A stretch of DNA of 64,000 bases from Owenweeksia sp. TMED14 (GTDB taxonomy: Bacteria; Bacteroidota; Bacteroidia; Flavobacteriales; Schleiferiaceae). The stretch covers positions 62,001-126,000 of the forward strand of contig CATIRS010000048.1 of assembly GCA_949529985.1 (NCBI GenBank). The letters are read 5' to 3'. Of the stretch, positions 1 to 9,407 are shown in pieces. Position numbers and translations under genes: made by a program. Every line of letters begins with the position of its first letter. Position 1 is the stretch's first letter. The notes below the pieces were generated by a model. The model saw only the letters and a program-made list of their open reading frames with translations. It was not told the origin of the DNA and made no database searches.

Positions 1-2748
1 GATTATCTGAAATCGAAGGGTCACGTCGTTGAAAAGAATCGGAATGCAAAAATCAACCAAAAAGAGTATGATTTTTTGCTCGATAATTTTGCTTCGGATA
101 AAACGATAAAAGATGACGCGGAAACTCTTATTCAACAAAAAAGAGAAGAGAAAGAAGCAATCCAAGCTGAACGTTTATTAGAGCAAGAAAAGCCTAAAAC
201 CGAAATCTTTAGAGCTTCTTCAAGCCTCAAAGGCCCAAAAATATCTGGTAAAATCGATTTAAGCCCGAAAAAAGCTCTGAAAAAAGAATCAGACGAGAAG
301 CTAGAGAAAAAAGTAGCGGAGCCTGTTTCTGAAAAAGTAGCGGAGCCCGTCTCTGAAAAAGTAGTAGAGGCAGTTCCTGAAAAAGTAGAGGAGCCCGTCT
401 CTGAAAAAGTAGTAGAGGCAGTTCCTGAAAAAGTAGCGGAGCCCGTCTCTGAAAAAGTAGCGGAGCCCGTCTCTGAAAAAGTAGCGGAGCCAATTCAAGT
501 GAAAAATAAAGTTGGTGGAATAAACCCTGTTGATTTAAAGAATGAAAATTCTGAAGAAGCTACAAAATCAGATGATGCTAATCATAAAACTCAATATAAG
601 AAACTTGATGGTCCGAAACTCACGGGCGTTACTATTGACCTCAAACAGTTTGCAAAAAAACCGAAACCTAGCGGTGAAGGTGGAAAACGAAAAAGAATTA
701 AGACTGAAGGACTCAAGAAGCCAGCAGCAGGTGGAGGAAGAACAACTACAGGCGCAGCAACAGTTGGAGCAGCCAAGCGACGAGATAACAATAGACCTGG
801 CTTAGGAGCGGGACGTGGACGAAATGCAAAGGTTCAGCCGAAAGCTGAAGTTTCAAAAGAAGATATAGCTCGCAAGATTAAAGAAACACTTGAAAAACTT
901 GGTGGTGGAAGGAAATCGAGAGGTTCTAAAATCCGAAGAGATAAGAGAGCAGAGCGTACGGAAGCCAAAGAGATGGCCGAAATGGAGCGGATCGAAGGTG
1001 AAAAAGTTCTAAAACTAACTGAGTTTGTTACGTTATTGGAATTCGCAAATCAGATGGATGTTTCTCCAGCTGAGGTTATTTCAACCTGCATGTCTCTTGG
1101 GATTATGGCTAGTATGAACCAACGATTAGACAAAGAGACTTTGACAATTCTCGCAGAGGAATTTGGGTTTAGTGTTGAATTCGTAGATGAAGAAATGCAA
1201 GAAGTTTTCAATGATGAGGACATAGAAGAGAACTTAGTTTCTCGGCCTCCTATTGTTACTGTAATGGGACATGTTGATCACGGAAAGACATCATTATTAG
1301 ATTTCATTAGAAAGGCTAATGTTATTGCTGGAGAAGCTGGTGGCATTACTCAGCATATAGGAGCATATTCAGTTGAACTACCAAATGGTCAGGGCATATC
1401 TTTTCTCGATACACCGGGACACGAAGCTTTTACAGCAATGCGCGCGCGCGGCGCCCAGGTGACAGATATTGCAATAATTGTAGTCTCTGCAGATGACTCT
1501 GTTATGCCGCAGACAAAAGAAGCAATTAGCCATGCTCAGGCGGCTAATGTCCCTGTTGTCTTTGCAATTAACAAAATTGATCGTCCAGACTCTAATGCTG
1601 AGAGAATTAAAGAGCAATTAAGTCAACTTAATATTCTTGTAGAGGATTGGGGAGGCAAGATTCAATCTCAAGAAATATCTGCAAAAACAGGATTAAATGT
1701 TGATAAATTGCTAGAGAAAGTTCTTCTTGAAGCAGAATTACTGGATTTAAAGGCAGATCCTAGTCGGTTGGCTAAAGGAACAGTTATAGAAGCTACTCTG
1801 GACAAAGGAAGGGGTTATGTAATAACTCTACTCAATGAAACAGGAACGTTAAAAGTTGGAGATTATATTCTAGTGGGTCCTCATTCTGGAAAAGTTAGAG
1901 CGATGATGGATGAGCGTGGAAAACAACTTAAAACGGCTGGACCGTCATCTCCTGTTTCTATACTAGGACTCGATGGAGCTCCACAAGCTGGAGATAACTA
2001 CATTGTAATGACTGATGAACGGGAAGCTAAGTCAATTGCCACAAGGCGTCAGCAATTACAGCGTGAGCAATCTGTGAGGTCGCAAAAAAGTTTAACACTA
2101 GATGAAATCGGAAGACGTTTAGCTGTTGGTGACTTTCAGGAGTTAAACATTGTTCTAAAAGGTGATGTTGATGGATCTATTGAGGCTCTATCGGACTCCC
2201 TGCAGCGTCTAAGTACGGAAGAGATTCAGGTCAATATAATTCATAAAGCAGTTGGTGGCATTACCGATAGTGATGTATTATTAGCTTCAGCATCAAAAGC
2301 CATCATTTTAGGATTTCAGGTAAGACCAGCAGGTTCAGCTAGAAAATTGGCTGAGAAAGAAGATATTGAAATTCGTCTCTATAGTATTATTTATGATGCT
2401 ATAAATGATATTAAAGAAGCAATGAGTGGACTGCTATCTCCTGATGTTAAAGAAGAAATCACTTGTTCTTTAGAAATCAGAGAAACATTTAAAATATCTA
2501 AAGTTGGAACTATTGCTGGTTGTATGGTTATGGACGGTACAATTGCTAGAAGCTCTAGAATCAGAATTATTCGTGATTCAGTTGTTGTCTATACTGGCGA
2601 ATTAGGTTCTTTGAAAAGATTTAAAGACGATGTTAAAGAGGTGAAGAAGGGTACAGACTGTGGTCTAAATATCAAAAACTTTAATGATATCAAAGTAGGT
2701 GATATTATAGAAGGATTTAAGGAAGTTGAAGTTCAGAGAGAGCTCTAG
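1..2748 (+). CDS. infB: Translation initiation factor IF-2 (5' end outside window)
   Basis: IF-2 is the GTPase that places initiator tRNA on the 30S subunit and promotes subunit joining. The frame is open from base 1 ([13 protein letters not shown], the usual end of the N-terminal helical domain), so 915 codons are visible and roughly the first 20-odd residues are missing; a TTG at 76 is not the true start. After a long charged linker with 24-bp repeats comes the IF2_N-like domain, then the G domain: GHVDHGKT at about 423-430, DTPGH near 470, NKID at 524-527, SAKTG, followed by the beta-barrel and IF2 C-terminal domains. The stop abuts the convergent ABC ATPase stop with no gap. Confidence 0.97.
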   Translation, partial: DYLKSKGHVVEKNRNAKINQKEYDFLLDNFASDKTIKDDAETLIQQKREEKEAIQAERLLEQEKPKTEIFRASSSLKGPKISGKIDLSPKKALKKESDEKLEKKVAEPVSEKVAEPVSEKVVEAVPEKVEEPVSEKVVEAVPEKVAEPVSEKVAEPVSEKVAEPIQVKNKVGGINPVDLKNENSEEATKSDDANHKTQYKKLDGPKLTGVTIDLKQFAKKPKPSGEGGKRKRIKTEGLKKPAAGGGRTTTGAATVGAAKRRDNNRPGLGAGRGRNAKVQPKAEVSKEDIARKIKETLEKLGGGRKSRGSKIRRDKRAERTEAKEMAEMERIEGEKVLKLTEFVTLLEFANQMDVSPAEVISTCMSLGIMASMNQRLDKETLTILAEEFGFSVEFVDEEMQEVFNDEDIEENLVSRPPIVTVMGHVDHGKTSLLDFIRKANVIAGEAGGITQHIGAYSVELPNGQGISFLDTPGHEAFTAMRARGAQVTDIAIIVVSADDSVMPQTKEAISHAQAANVPVVFAINKIDRPDSNAERIKEQLSQLNILVEDWGGKIQSQEISAKTGLNVDKLLEKVLLEAELLDLKADPSRLAKGTVIEATLDKGRGYVITLLNETGTLKVGDYILVGPHSGKVRAMMDERGKQLKTAGPSSPVSILGLDGAPQAGDNYIVMTDEREAKSIATRRQQLQREQSVRSQKSLTLDEIGRRLAVGDFQELNIVLKGDVDGSIEALSDSLQRLSTEEIQVNIIHKAVGGITDSDVLLASASKAIILGFQVRPAGSARKLAEKEDIEIRLYSIIYDAINDIKEAMSGLLSPDVKEEITCSLEIRETFKISKVGTIAGCMVMDGTIARSSRIRIIRDSVVVYTGELGSLKRFKDDVKEVKKGTDCGLNIKNFNDIKVGDIIEGFKEVEVQREL
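313..492 (+). repeat. 24-bp tandem repeat inside infB linker
   Basis: Seven consecutive 24-bp units begin at 313 and a partial eighth at 481. They encode VAEPVSEK or VVEAVPEK octapeptides. The two versions alternate in the middle (units 2-5), giving a 48-bp higher-order period. The array sits in the disordered N-terminal linker of IF-2, so copy-number change would keep the frame. Confidence 0.95.
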
Positions 2749-3459
2749 TTAACACTTAGATTTAGGTGTCGAAGTATTAATTTGATCACTCTCGACAATT
2801 CCATCTCTTAATCTTATGATTCTTCGTGCGTACCGAGCAATTTCCTCCTCATGGGTAACAACGATTAAGGTGTTTCCTTTATCATGAATTTCATCAAATA
2901 ATCTCATTATTTCCAATGAAGTTGTTGAATCTAAATTACCTGTTGGTTCATCTGCTAGAATTATTGACGGTGAATTCACTAAGGCCCTGGCTATAGCTAC
3001 TCGCTGTCGCTGACCGCCGGAAAGTTGATTGGGTCTGTGATCAATTCTATCAGTTAGCCCAACTTCATCAAGAACATTTTTGGCTTTAACATTTCTAATC
3101 TCCTTATTTTCTCCCGCATAAATTAAAGGTAGCGCAACATTTTGAAGAGCTGTTTGACGCGGAATAAGGTTAAACGTTTGAAATACAAAACCAATTTCTT
3201 TATTTCTAACCTCTGCTAATGCATCGTCATTCATCTCACTCACATCTCGACCTGCTAGATTATATGACCCTGAGGTGGCTGTGTCAAGGCACCCTAATAG
3301 ATTCATCAAAGTAGATTTACCGCTACCAGACGGCCCCATTAAAGCCACATACTCACCTTTTTTAATATCTAAATCAATCCCCTTTAAAACATGGACAGTC
3401 TGCGGTCCAAGTTTGAAATCACGGATTATGTTTCGCAATTCTATAACGACTTCACCCAT
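2749..3459 (-). CDS. ABC transporter ATP-binding protein, LolD/MacB type
   Basis: A 236-residue ATPase subunit. Walker A GPSGSGKST is at 42-50, the Q-loop follows (FQTFNLIP), the signature is LSGGQRQRVAIARAL, Walker B is ILADEPTGNLD and the switch His lies in VVTHEEE. The length and the DEPTGNLD form are those of the MacB/LolD (lipoprotein release or macrolide/peptide export) subfamily. No permease lies in the window. It starts 1 bp after the TonB receptor stop, so it looks like the last gene of the copper-type operon and may work with a permease encoded elsewhere. The subfamily call is firm; the substrate is unknown. Confidence 0.92.
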   Translation of the reverse strand: MGEVVIELRNIIRDFKLGPQTVHVLKGIDLDIKKGEYVALMGPSGSGKSTLMNLLGCLDTATSGSYNLAGRDVSEMNDDALAEVRNKEIGFVFQTFNLIPRQTALQNVALPLIYAGENKEIRNVKAKNVLDEVGLTDRIDHRPNQLSGGQRQRVAIARALVNSPSIILADEPTGNLDSTTSLEIMRLFDEIHDKGNTLIVVTHEEEIARYARRIIRLRDGIVESDQINTSTPKSKC

Positions 3460-3460
3460 T

Positions 3461-5623
3461 TTAATCGATTAATTTAAAGTTCAATCCAAAATATATCATT
3501 CGGCCAAATATTGGACCCCAAACACGCGTAGCGTCAAAATTCTCTGTAAAAGTAGAATTACTTGGTCGTAACCGATCGCCATTAATATTGACAGCGCCAT
3601 CAATTGGATTTAGTTGCTGAAAGTTTAATGCATTTTCCATACCCAAATAAAAATCTCCCTTCTTAGTGACTTTCCTAATTTGAAAATTTAATAACCGAAA
3701 CGCGGGGGCGTTATCTATGATGTTTCCGTCTAATCCGGGTGACAAGGGATGTATACTTGGTACCGGTTGTTCGCCATGATATTGAAGTGTTAAGTCAAGA
3801 CTCCAATTGGAAATAAAATCTCTACTAAGGTTTATTAAAGCTCGGTGTTTGGCAACAAAAGCTGCAGGCATTAAAATACTAATAGGATTTACTCCGTGTA
3901 CTTTGTTTCGGACAACGACATTTTGATAACGATAAGCTAGTCGGATTTGTGTTTTTTTGTCTAATTTATAATTTGATGAAACCCCTGAAGATCCTGAAAT
4001 CATAGCAAAATCAGTTGGATTTAGTGATGGATCATTTGGATAAATATATCTCATGTGATAAGTCCAATAGTCATGAATTACCGCTTCATTAAACCAAGTT
4101 CCGTGGATATTAGCGGTTATAGATCCCGGCATATAGTTCAAAATAAAATTTCCAGTATAGCTAATACCTGCATTTGTAGACTCCTCTAATGACAATTGAT
4201 CTCCACCAACAATATTACTACCAAACTGATCCCCTCTTATTTCTCTATTACTAGCTAGCCTTCCCCACTCTTCGGTGATGGGCAGTGCCATTCTAAAGCC
4301 TTCCCCAAAAACCAATCTAAATACATTTTTATTGTTGGGCGCTATCCTGGCATGAATTCTTGGTGAAAAAGGCACTCGGTTTTGGGAGTTCAAAATAATG
4401 GAGTGCCAATCAAATCTACCTCCAGTTACTAAGGTTATAAATTCGTTTGGTCTCCAGGTCCATTCTGACGAGAGTCCAATATTTCTTTCCGTAAAAGGTC
4501 TATTTGTCTGAATATTATTAGTTTTAAAGTCTATATGATAATTATCATAAAAAACTCCAATTGTACTTGTTTGACTCAGTTTACCCCAATCTTGTTTAAA
4601 TAACAATTGCCCTATACCCCCGATCTGTAAAGCACTTAAATCTTTTTTATTTTTCAGGTCCTCGATACTACCCATGATCCCCGTCATGCTTTGACTATAG
4701 CCATGCAATATGATCCCAATTGATTGATTAGGGTTTTGGGGATTTACCCATCCATTTTTTGAACTTACGGCAAATCTATTTTGTCCCATATTCGACTGCC
4801 ATGGGTTTGACCCAGGTAAATCACTTGAAATTTGACCACCGGTTTTTTTGTCTTCAAGGACATGAATAGTATGCAATCCTTCCCAACCATTCTGACCAAA
4901 ATAACGAGCTCTGACCATTCCGTTTAATTGATAACCAGTTGGCATATCAGCGAAGCCATCTTTATTATTATCAACAGTAAGTGATCTGCCACTGGCATGC
5001 CCCAAAAATCCAAGTGACCATTTTTTAGATATCTGCTTCCCGTAAATAAGATTTGTTTCCACTCTACCTCCTTGATTGATATAGCTATTTAATCTAAGTT
5101 TTACCGACTTGTCATTGACAACATCCTCAATAATATCTTCGGGTTTAAGAAGTTCCACATTAATCTGCCCGGTCATAGATTCAAAACCATTTGAAACAGA
5201 ACCAATTCCTTTAGTTAATTGAATACTATGAATCCACGCTCCAGGAATATATGACAGTCCGGAATTAGCAAGTAGCCCTCTTACCAAAGGAGTCAGTTCA
5301 GTTTGAATTTGAGCATATTTCCCAGCAAGTCCAAAAAGCTGTATTTGTTTGGTGCCTGTTATGGCATCTGTAAAGGAGACATCAATACTTGGGTTTGTTT
5401 CAAAGCTTTCCGAAAGATTACAACAAGCTGCTTTTTTGAGTTCAGCTCTAGAAATTATTGTTTTTAATTTAGGGTCTTTTAGTGATATGGCAGTACCAAG
5501 AGCATCAGTCTTCACTTCAACGGCATCGAGGTTTAGGCCTTTGTAAATAGCTGTATCTGATTGAGAATAAAGTAGATTTGGCAAAAGAATTATTAGAAAT
5601 ATCTTTAAACTTTTTATAGTCAC
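3461..5623 (-). CDS. TonB-dependent receptor, metal-locus type
   Basis: A 720-residue outer-membrane receptor with an N-terminal signal peptide (about 1-20), a plug domain at about 50-160 and a beta-barrel to a C-terminal aromatic-rich end. The plug contains a CC pair at 67-68 followed by NLSESFETNPS, a form I associate with Bacteroidota receptors beside HMA-domain proteins. Its start overlaps the HMA gene stop by 4 bp, and it lies downstream of MbnP/MbnH-like genes. I infer uptake of copper or a copper complex from this context; the sequence alone does not prove the ligand. No N-terminal carboxypeptidase-like extension is seen. Confidence 0.9.
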   Translation of the reverse strand: MTIKSLKIFLIILLPNLLYSQSDTAIYKGLNLDAVEVKTDALGTAISLKDPKLKTIISRAELKKAACCNLSESFETNPSIDVSFTDAITGTKQIQLFGLAGKYAQIQTELTPLVRGLLANSGLSYIPGAWIHSIQLTKGIGSVSNGFESMTGQINVELLKPEDIIEDVVNDKSVKLRLNSYINQGGRVETNLIYGKQISKKWSLGFLGHASGRSLTVDNNKDGFADMPTGYQLNGMVRARYFGQNGWEGLHTIHVLEDKKTGGQISSDLPGSNPWQSNMGQNRFAVSSKNGWVNPQNPNQSIGIILHGYSQSMTGIMGSIEDLKNKKDLSALQIGGIGQLLFKQDWGKLSQTSTIGVFYDNYHIDFKTNNIQTNRPFTERNIGLSSEWTWRPNEFITLVTGGRFDWHSIILNSQNRVPFSPRIHARIAPNNKNVFRLVFGEGFRMALPITEEWGRLASNREIRGDQFGSNIVGGDQLSLEESTNAGISYTGNFILNYMPGSITANIHGTWFNEAVIHDYWTYHMRYIYPNDPSLNPTDFAMISGSSGVSSNYKLDKKTQIRLAYRYQNVVVRNKVHGVNPISILMPAAFVAKHRALINLSRDFISNWSLDLTLQYHGEQPVPSIHPLSPGLDGNIIDNAPAFRLLNFQIRKVTKKGDFYLGMENALNFQQLNPIDGAVNINGDRLRPSNSTFTENFDATRVWGPIFGRMIYFGLNFKLID

Positions 5624-5985
5624 TTGTGCGCCTCAATTACATTCGGATCTCTGTAACGGCAACAAGGATTAATATTGCTGTAGGACTCTTCCATGGCTAT
5701 GATTTTTTCATCTATACAAGAACAAGCCTGATCATGCCCAACCTCAGCTAAAGCCTCGTGAATTTTATCTTCACTTATTTTTTTGGTATTGTAAACCACA
5801 AAAGTTTCATGAGTATTCAAATCCCATTCCGCGGACCAAACTCCTCGGAGATCTATTAAGGTTTTTTCAATTCTATCTTCACACATACCACAAACGCCAT
5901 CTGTGATAAATTTGAGCTCTACTTTTTTTTGGGCGAAGGCATTTACGGTTATTAAAAGAGAAAGTATGAGTAGGGAGTATTTCAT
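5620..5985 (-). CDS. Secreted heavy-metal-associated (HMA) domain protein
   Basis: A 121-residue exported protein. A signal peptide (1-19, ending NAFAQ) is followed by one ferredoxin-like HMA domain with the metal-binding loop GVCGMC (Cys32, Cys35). The tail adds Cys88, Cys90 and a CC pair at 108-109 that could be further ligands. HMA domains of this kind bind Cu(I) or other soft metals; here it would act in the periplasm, handing metal to or from the TonB receptor encoded next. It overlaps MbnH-like by 1 bp (TGATG) and the receptor by 4 bp, so the genes are translationally coupled. Confidence 0.9.
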   Translation of the reverse strand: MKYSLLILSLLITVNAFAQKKVELKFITDGVCGMCEDRIEKTLIDLRGVWSAEWDLNTHETFVVYNTKKISEDKIHEALAEVGHDQACSCIDEKIIAMEESYSNINPCCRYRDPNVIEAHK

Positions 5986-7082
5986 CAGTTAAAGGGGTTT
6001 TGATACAGAGTATCTGTTTCGATTTGAGTATCTGTTAAAGTATTTAAAAATGCAACTATGGCCTGTCTTTCCGAAAGTGATAAATTCAGTCCTTGAGAAC
6101 CATTAGAATGGGATTGAATAAATCCGGTCATTCCTGGTGCTAAGTTAGGCGAGTTAGAACGAACTTCGCTATTGTAGAACTCCATCACCTCTTCTAATGT
6201 TTGAAAACGCCCATCGTGCATGTAAGGGGGTGTATATGCTAGGTTCCGTAATGAAGGAGTCTTGAACTTCCCATTGTCAACTTCTAATTTTGTTATCCCG
6301 CCTTTTCCTAGGTCTGTAAAAACACTGTCCAAGCCATTATTCACTATTGTATTATTTGTAAATAAGGCTCCTCCATGACAGTGAAAACAATCACCTCCTT
6401 TTGGAGATCCATTTGGATTTGACTCAGCATTAAATAATTGCACTCCAAGTTGCTCTTCGGTAGTAAATGATTCAATTCCCGCATTTACTTTATCGAACTT
6501 ACTTGCCCCACCACTTAAAATTATCAGCATAAATTGTTCTAAGGCGAGACCTATTTTATCAGGAGATATTTCTGGATCTCCATAGGCCGCATTAAATGCT
6601 TGCTCGTACAAGGGCTGATTTTCGAGTTTTCCCACAACATTTAAAATATTTTCCTTCATTTCAGTCGGGTTTTGAATAGGCTCAAGAGCCTGTTCTCTTA
6701 GGCTAGGCATTGCTCCATCCCATACAAATCTTTTGCTCCATGCTAAATTGTGCAAAGGCATAGAATTTCTTGTCCCAATAGATCCATCAACTCCGGTACT
6801 ATAAATTTTACCATTATCTGTGAACCCAAATGAAGGATTGTGACAGGAACTACATGATTGAGAGCTATCCAATGATAAAATCGGATCATAGAATAATAAT
6901 CTTCCAAGAATTATACTCTCTTCTGTTAATATATTATCATTTGGGAGAGCGGGCTGAGGAAATCCTTGAGGAATTGGAAGGCTGTAAGGTGTTGTAACAT
7001 GAGGCTTTTTTCCATTAGGGTCAATACAGCTGAAGATCAAAAAAAGCCATAGAACACTTATCAATCGTTTGAAGAAAATCAT
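5985..7082 (-). CDS. MbnH-like dihaem cytochrome c peroxidase family lipoprotein
   Basis: A 365-residue lipoprotein (lipobox FSC, Cys19) with two c-type haem sites, CSSCH at 77-81 and CFHCH at 232-236, in the cytochrome c peroxidase/MauG fold. Family knowledge: MbnH enzymes are dihaem proteins that oxidise a tryptophan in the partner MbnP to kynurenine, creating a copper-binding site. The adjacent gene encodes an MbnP-like protein and overlaps it by 4 bp, which favours MbnH over a plain peroxide-detoxifying CcpA. Peroxidase activity on H2O2 remains an alternative. Confidence 0.85.
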   Translation of the reverse strand: MIFFKRLISVLWLFLIFSCIDPNGKKPHVTTPYSLPIPQGFPQPALPNDNILTEESIILGRLLFYDPILSLDSSQSCSSCHNPSFGFTDNGKIYSTGVDGSIGTRNSMPLHNLAWSKRFVWDGAMPSLREQALEPIQNPTEMKENILNVVGKLENQPLYEQAFNAAYGDPEISPDKIGLALEQFMLIILSGGASKFDKVNAGIESFTTEEQLGVQLFNAESNPNGSPKGGDCFHCHGGALFTNNTIVNNGLDSVFTDLGKGGITKLEVDNGKFKTPSLRNLAYTPPYMHDGRFQTLEEVMEFYNSEVRSNSPNLAPGMTGFIQSHSNGSQGLNLSLSERQAIVAFLNTLTDTQIETDTLYQNPFN

Positions 7083-7831
7083 GGATTTCTATCATTTAAT
7101 ACGCCGATTTCGAAACTTGTACTTAAATTTTGAGCGACTTTACTTGCTAAACCATTATCGTTTGAGCTATGAGTAAAATCTCCATCTATTACTGGTCGGA
7201 GACTATAGAGGTTACTAAAAGTCATTTCAGCATTCCACTTGATTTCAAGGGTTTTAAAATCAGTTAAATCAAAAGAGCCGGATAAATTAATATTTGTTTG
7301 GTTCTCATTAAGAGCGATATGGTAAAGCCATGGAGTTTTAACTCCCATATTTTGATAATAGCCTTCTAATGCAGCAAAGACATAACCACCAGTCCATCCC
7401 CAATGGAGGTTATTCAATGTTGGATTAAGAGGATGAGATGGCCACCATGATGATGGGTCAGAATGATTTATCGCACTATCAAGTCCAAGATCAAATGTTA
7501 GACCAACATAATGACCAGAAGGAATGGATAATGGTAGCACGAATGTATCCGGTTCTGCCCCTTTAATGAAGGCATACGTGTTTTCAAAATTGATTATGGA
7601 ACTATCTTCTGCAATTAATTTAAAGTTGGAGAAAATAAAGTCTGAACGCGAATATATCAAAGTGTCACCTGTGTTGTTCTGGTATAGAGGCTCCACTTCA
7701 TAACTCAATTTTGTATTATTAAAAAGAGGTGTAAATCGCACTTCTAAATCCACAGTTTCAGGATTTTCATTAGGATTACACGAACTAAGTAACCCAACAA
7801 TGACAATAAGAGGAATTAAGAATTTTTTCAC
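7079..7831 (-). CDS. MbnP-like copper-binding lipoprotein
   Basis: A 250-residue lipoprotein (lipobox LLSSC, Cys18) matching the MbnP pattern: a beta-rich domain beginning VDLEVRFTPLFNN, then WWPSHPL (129-135) and LHWGWTGGYVF (142-152), the tryptophan-rich core that holds the kynurenine-forming Trp in characterised MbnP. It is the first gene of a minus-strand operon with MbnH-like, HMA, TonB and ABC genes. The 77 bp between it and the divergent SCO1 gene must hold both promoters. Which Trp would be modified cannot be read from the sequence. Confidence 0.82.
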   Translation of the reverse strand: MKKFLIPLIVIVGLLSSCNPNENPETVDLEVRFTPLFNNTKLSYEVEPLYQNNTGDTLIYSRSDFIFSNFKLIAEDSSIINFENTYAFIKGAEPDTFVLPLSIPSGHYVGLTFDLGLDSAINHSDPSSWWPSHPLNPTLNNLHWGWTGGYVFAALEGYYQNMGVKTPWLYHIALNENQTNINLSGSFDLTDFKTLEIKWNAEMTFSNLYSLRPVIDGDFTHSSNDNGLASKVAQNLSTSFEIGVLNDRNP

Positions 7832-7908
7832 AGCAATTAGATTGTGTTTCTTTGTTAAGTAGCAGTAATCGCGCCAGAAAAAAGAATATCAAAGTCAAAA
7901 ATAGCGAT

Positions 7909-8598
7909 ATGGGATTGAAAAAATCAGAATATTTTAAAATAGGAGCTATTCTATTCGTTTTTGCACTGGGCATTTTTATATCCATTAGAATTAAAACGCC
8001 ACAGTTCAAATTACCAATTTTAAATCCCAATGATCTTAATCCGGCTCTTGTAGACAAGTCAATTCAGAACAAGGGGATTAACCATATTGTCTCGCCATTT
8101 TCTTTAATTTCTCAGAATGGAGATGAATTTACCGATGATGATGTCAAAGATAATATTCGGATTGTCAATTATTTTTTCACTACTTGCCCAGGAATATGTC
8201 GTGATATGGCAAAAAACCTTCGGAGGGTCCAAAATGAATATCTTGACGTTTCTGCCATCAAAATAATGTCACATTCGGCTATGCCTGAATACGACACACC
8301 TGATATTTTACGTTTATATGGCGAACAGAACGGCGTTAATCCAAAACGATGGGTGCTTTTAACTGGAGACCCTGCAGAACTTAATGATTTGGCTCGAACA
8401 TCATATTTTACAGTACTTGAAGAGGGTCAAGGGTGGGATGAGCATAGCTTTATTCATACAGAAAGTTTCGTTTTAATTGATCATCGCGGACGTTTGCGAG
8501 GTTATTATGATGGGACATCGGATGATGAAACAGATTTGTTGATCCACCATATTCAGTCGCTTATTAAGGAACGAAAGAAGGATATTAGTAAAAAATGA
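7909..8598 (+). CDS. SCO1/SenC family copper chaperone
   Basis: A membrane-anchored thioredoxin-fold protein (229 residues) that delivers copper to the CuA site of cytochrome c oxidase. One TM helix at about 9-28 anchors it with the domain outside. The copper site is CPGIC (Cys93, Cys97) plus His183 in HTESF. The frame is open upstream to a TTG at 7852, but the ATG at 7909 gives a normal short cytoplasmic tail before the helix and is preferred. It is divergent from the MbnP/MbnH operon and overlaps the next gene by 4 bp (ATGA). Confidence 0.92.
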   Translation: MGLKKSEYFKIGAILFVFALGIFISIRIKTPQFKLPILNPNDLNPALVDKSIQNKGINHIVSPFSLISQNGDEFTDDDVKDNIRIVNYFFTTCPGICRDMAKNLRRVQNEYLDVSAIKIMSHSAMPEYDTPDILRLYGEQNGVNPKRWVLLTGDPAELNDLARTSYFTVLEEGQGWDEHSFIHTESFVLIDHRGRLRGYYDGTSDDETDLLIHHIQSLIKERKKDISKK

Positions 8599-9407
8599 GC
8601 ATCTACCCTTCTGAAGATTTAAATGTCGCATGTCTTCAAATGGATATCAAATGGTGCTCTATTGAAGAGAACCTCGCAGCAGTAGAATCGTATCTTTTTT
8701 CTGCTCCAAGCGCAGATTTATATTTATTGCCAGAAACTTTTGCCTCCGGTTTTGCTACTGAAAAAAAATTACTGTTTGAAGTTTCTACGAATGATTTTGT
8801 AGACGCTATTACCAAAGCTTTAAAGCGTTGGTCTTTTCAGAAAAAAGCCTGGGTAGGTGGAACCATTTTTATGCGGGAGGGAAACCGTTTTCGAAACCGG
8901 TTTATAATGGTATCGCCAGATGGTGAAATAACCTATTACGATAAACGCCACCGGTTTAGCATGGCAGGAGAAGGAGAGTATTTTGACCGAGGCGATACCC
9001 GAGTTGTTATGCAAATAAAAGGTTGGCGTTTATTGCTTGCTATTTGCTACGACCTACGTTTTCCTGTTTGGTTACGTCAGCAATCTAATAATGGAGAACC
9101 GGAATATGATGGCCTTCTAATTCCTGCGAATTGGCCAGAAGCTCGCCATTCTGCATGGGAAACATTATTAAAAGCAAGAGCTATTGAAAACCAATGTTAT
9201 GTGCTTGGCGTAAACCGGGTAGGATTAGATGGCTTTGGAGTCAATTATGTCGGTGGCTCTTTATCTATCGGTCCATGGGGAGATGTTGGCAAAGAAATGC
9301 CCAAAACAAAAACAGGGTGGATTTCGACGACTTGGGAGGCTATTCATTTATCTGCAGTAAGAAAACGTTACCCTTTCCTTAAAGACGCAGATCTATTTTC
9401 TATCTAG
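8595..9407 (+). CDS. Carbon-nitrogen hydrolase (nitrilase family, omega-amidase-like)
   Basis: A 270-residue cytoplasmic amidase. The Glu-Lys-Cys catalytic triad is visible: Glu47 in LLPETFASGF, Lys117 in YYDKRHRF and Cys151 in LAICYDLRFP. The length and these motifs resemble YafV/NIT2-type omega-amidases, which hydrolyse 2-oxoglutaramate or 2-oxosuccinamate. The exact substrate is inferred. It overlaps the SCO1 gene by 4 bp without obvious functional link. Its stop TAG shares the palindrome CTAG (9404-9407) with the stop of the convergent gene. Confidence 0.9.
   Translation: MSIYPSEDLNVACLQMDIKWCSIEENLAAVESYLFSAPSADLYLLPETFASGFATEKKLLFEVSTNDFVDAITKALKRWSFQKKAWVGGTIFMREGNRFRNRFIMVSPDGEITYYDKRHRFSMAGEGEYFDRGDTRVVMQIKGWRLLLAICYDLRFPVWLRQQSNNGEPEYDGLLIPANWPEARHSAWETLLKARAIENQCYVLGVNRVGLDGFGVNYVGGSLSIGPWGDVGKEMPKTKTGWISTTWEAIHLSAVRKRYPFLKDADLFSI

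Noticed and set aside
227-498. Two minus-strand frames made of repeated LLFQRRAP and YFFRDGL units
   Set aside because: They are mirror translations of the infB 24-bp repeats and share no features with real proteins.
9404-9407. Two convergent genes sharing the CTAG palindrome for both stops
   Set aside because: A compact-genome coincidence; CTAG is its own reverse complement, so no function is implied.
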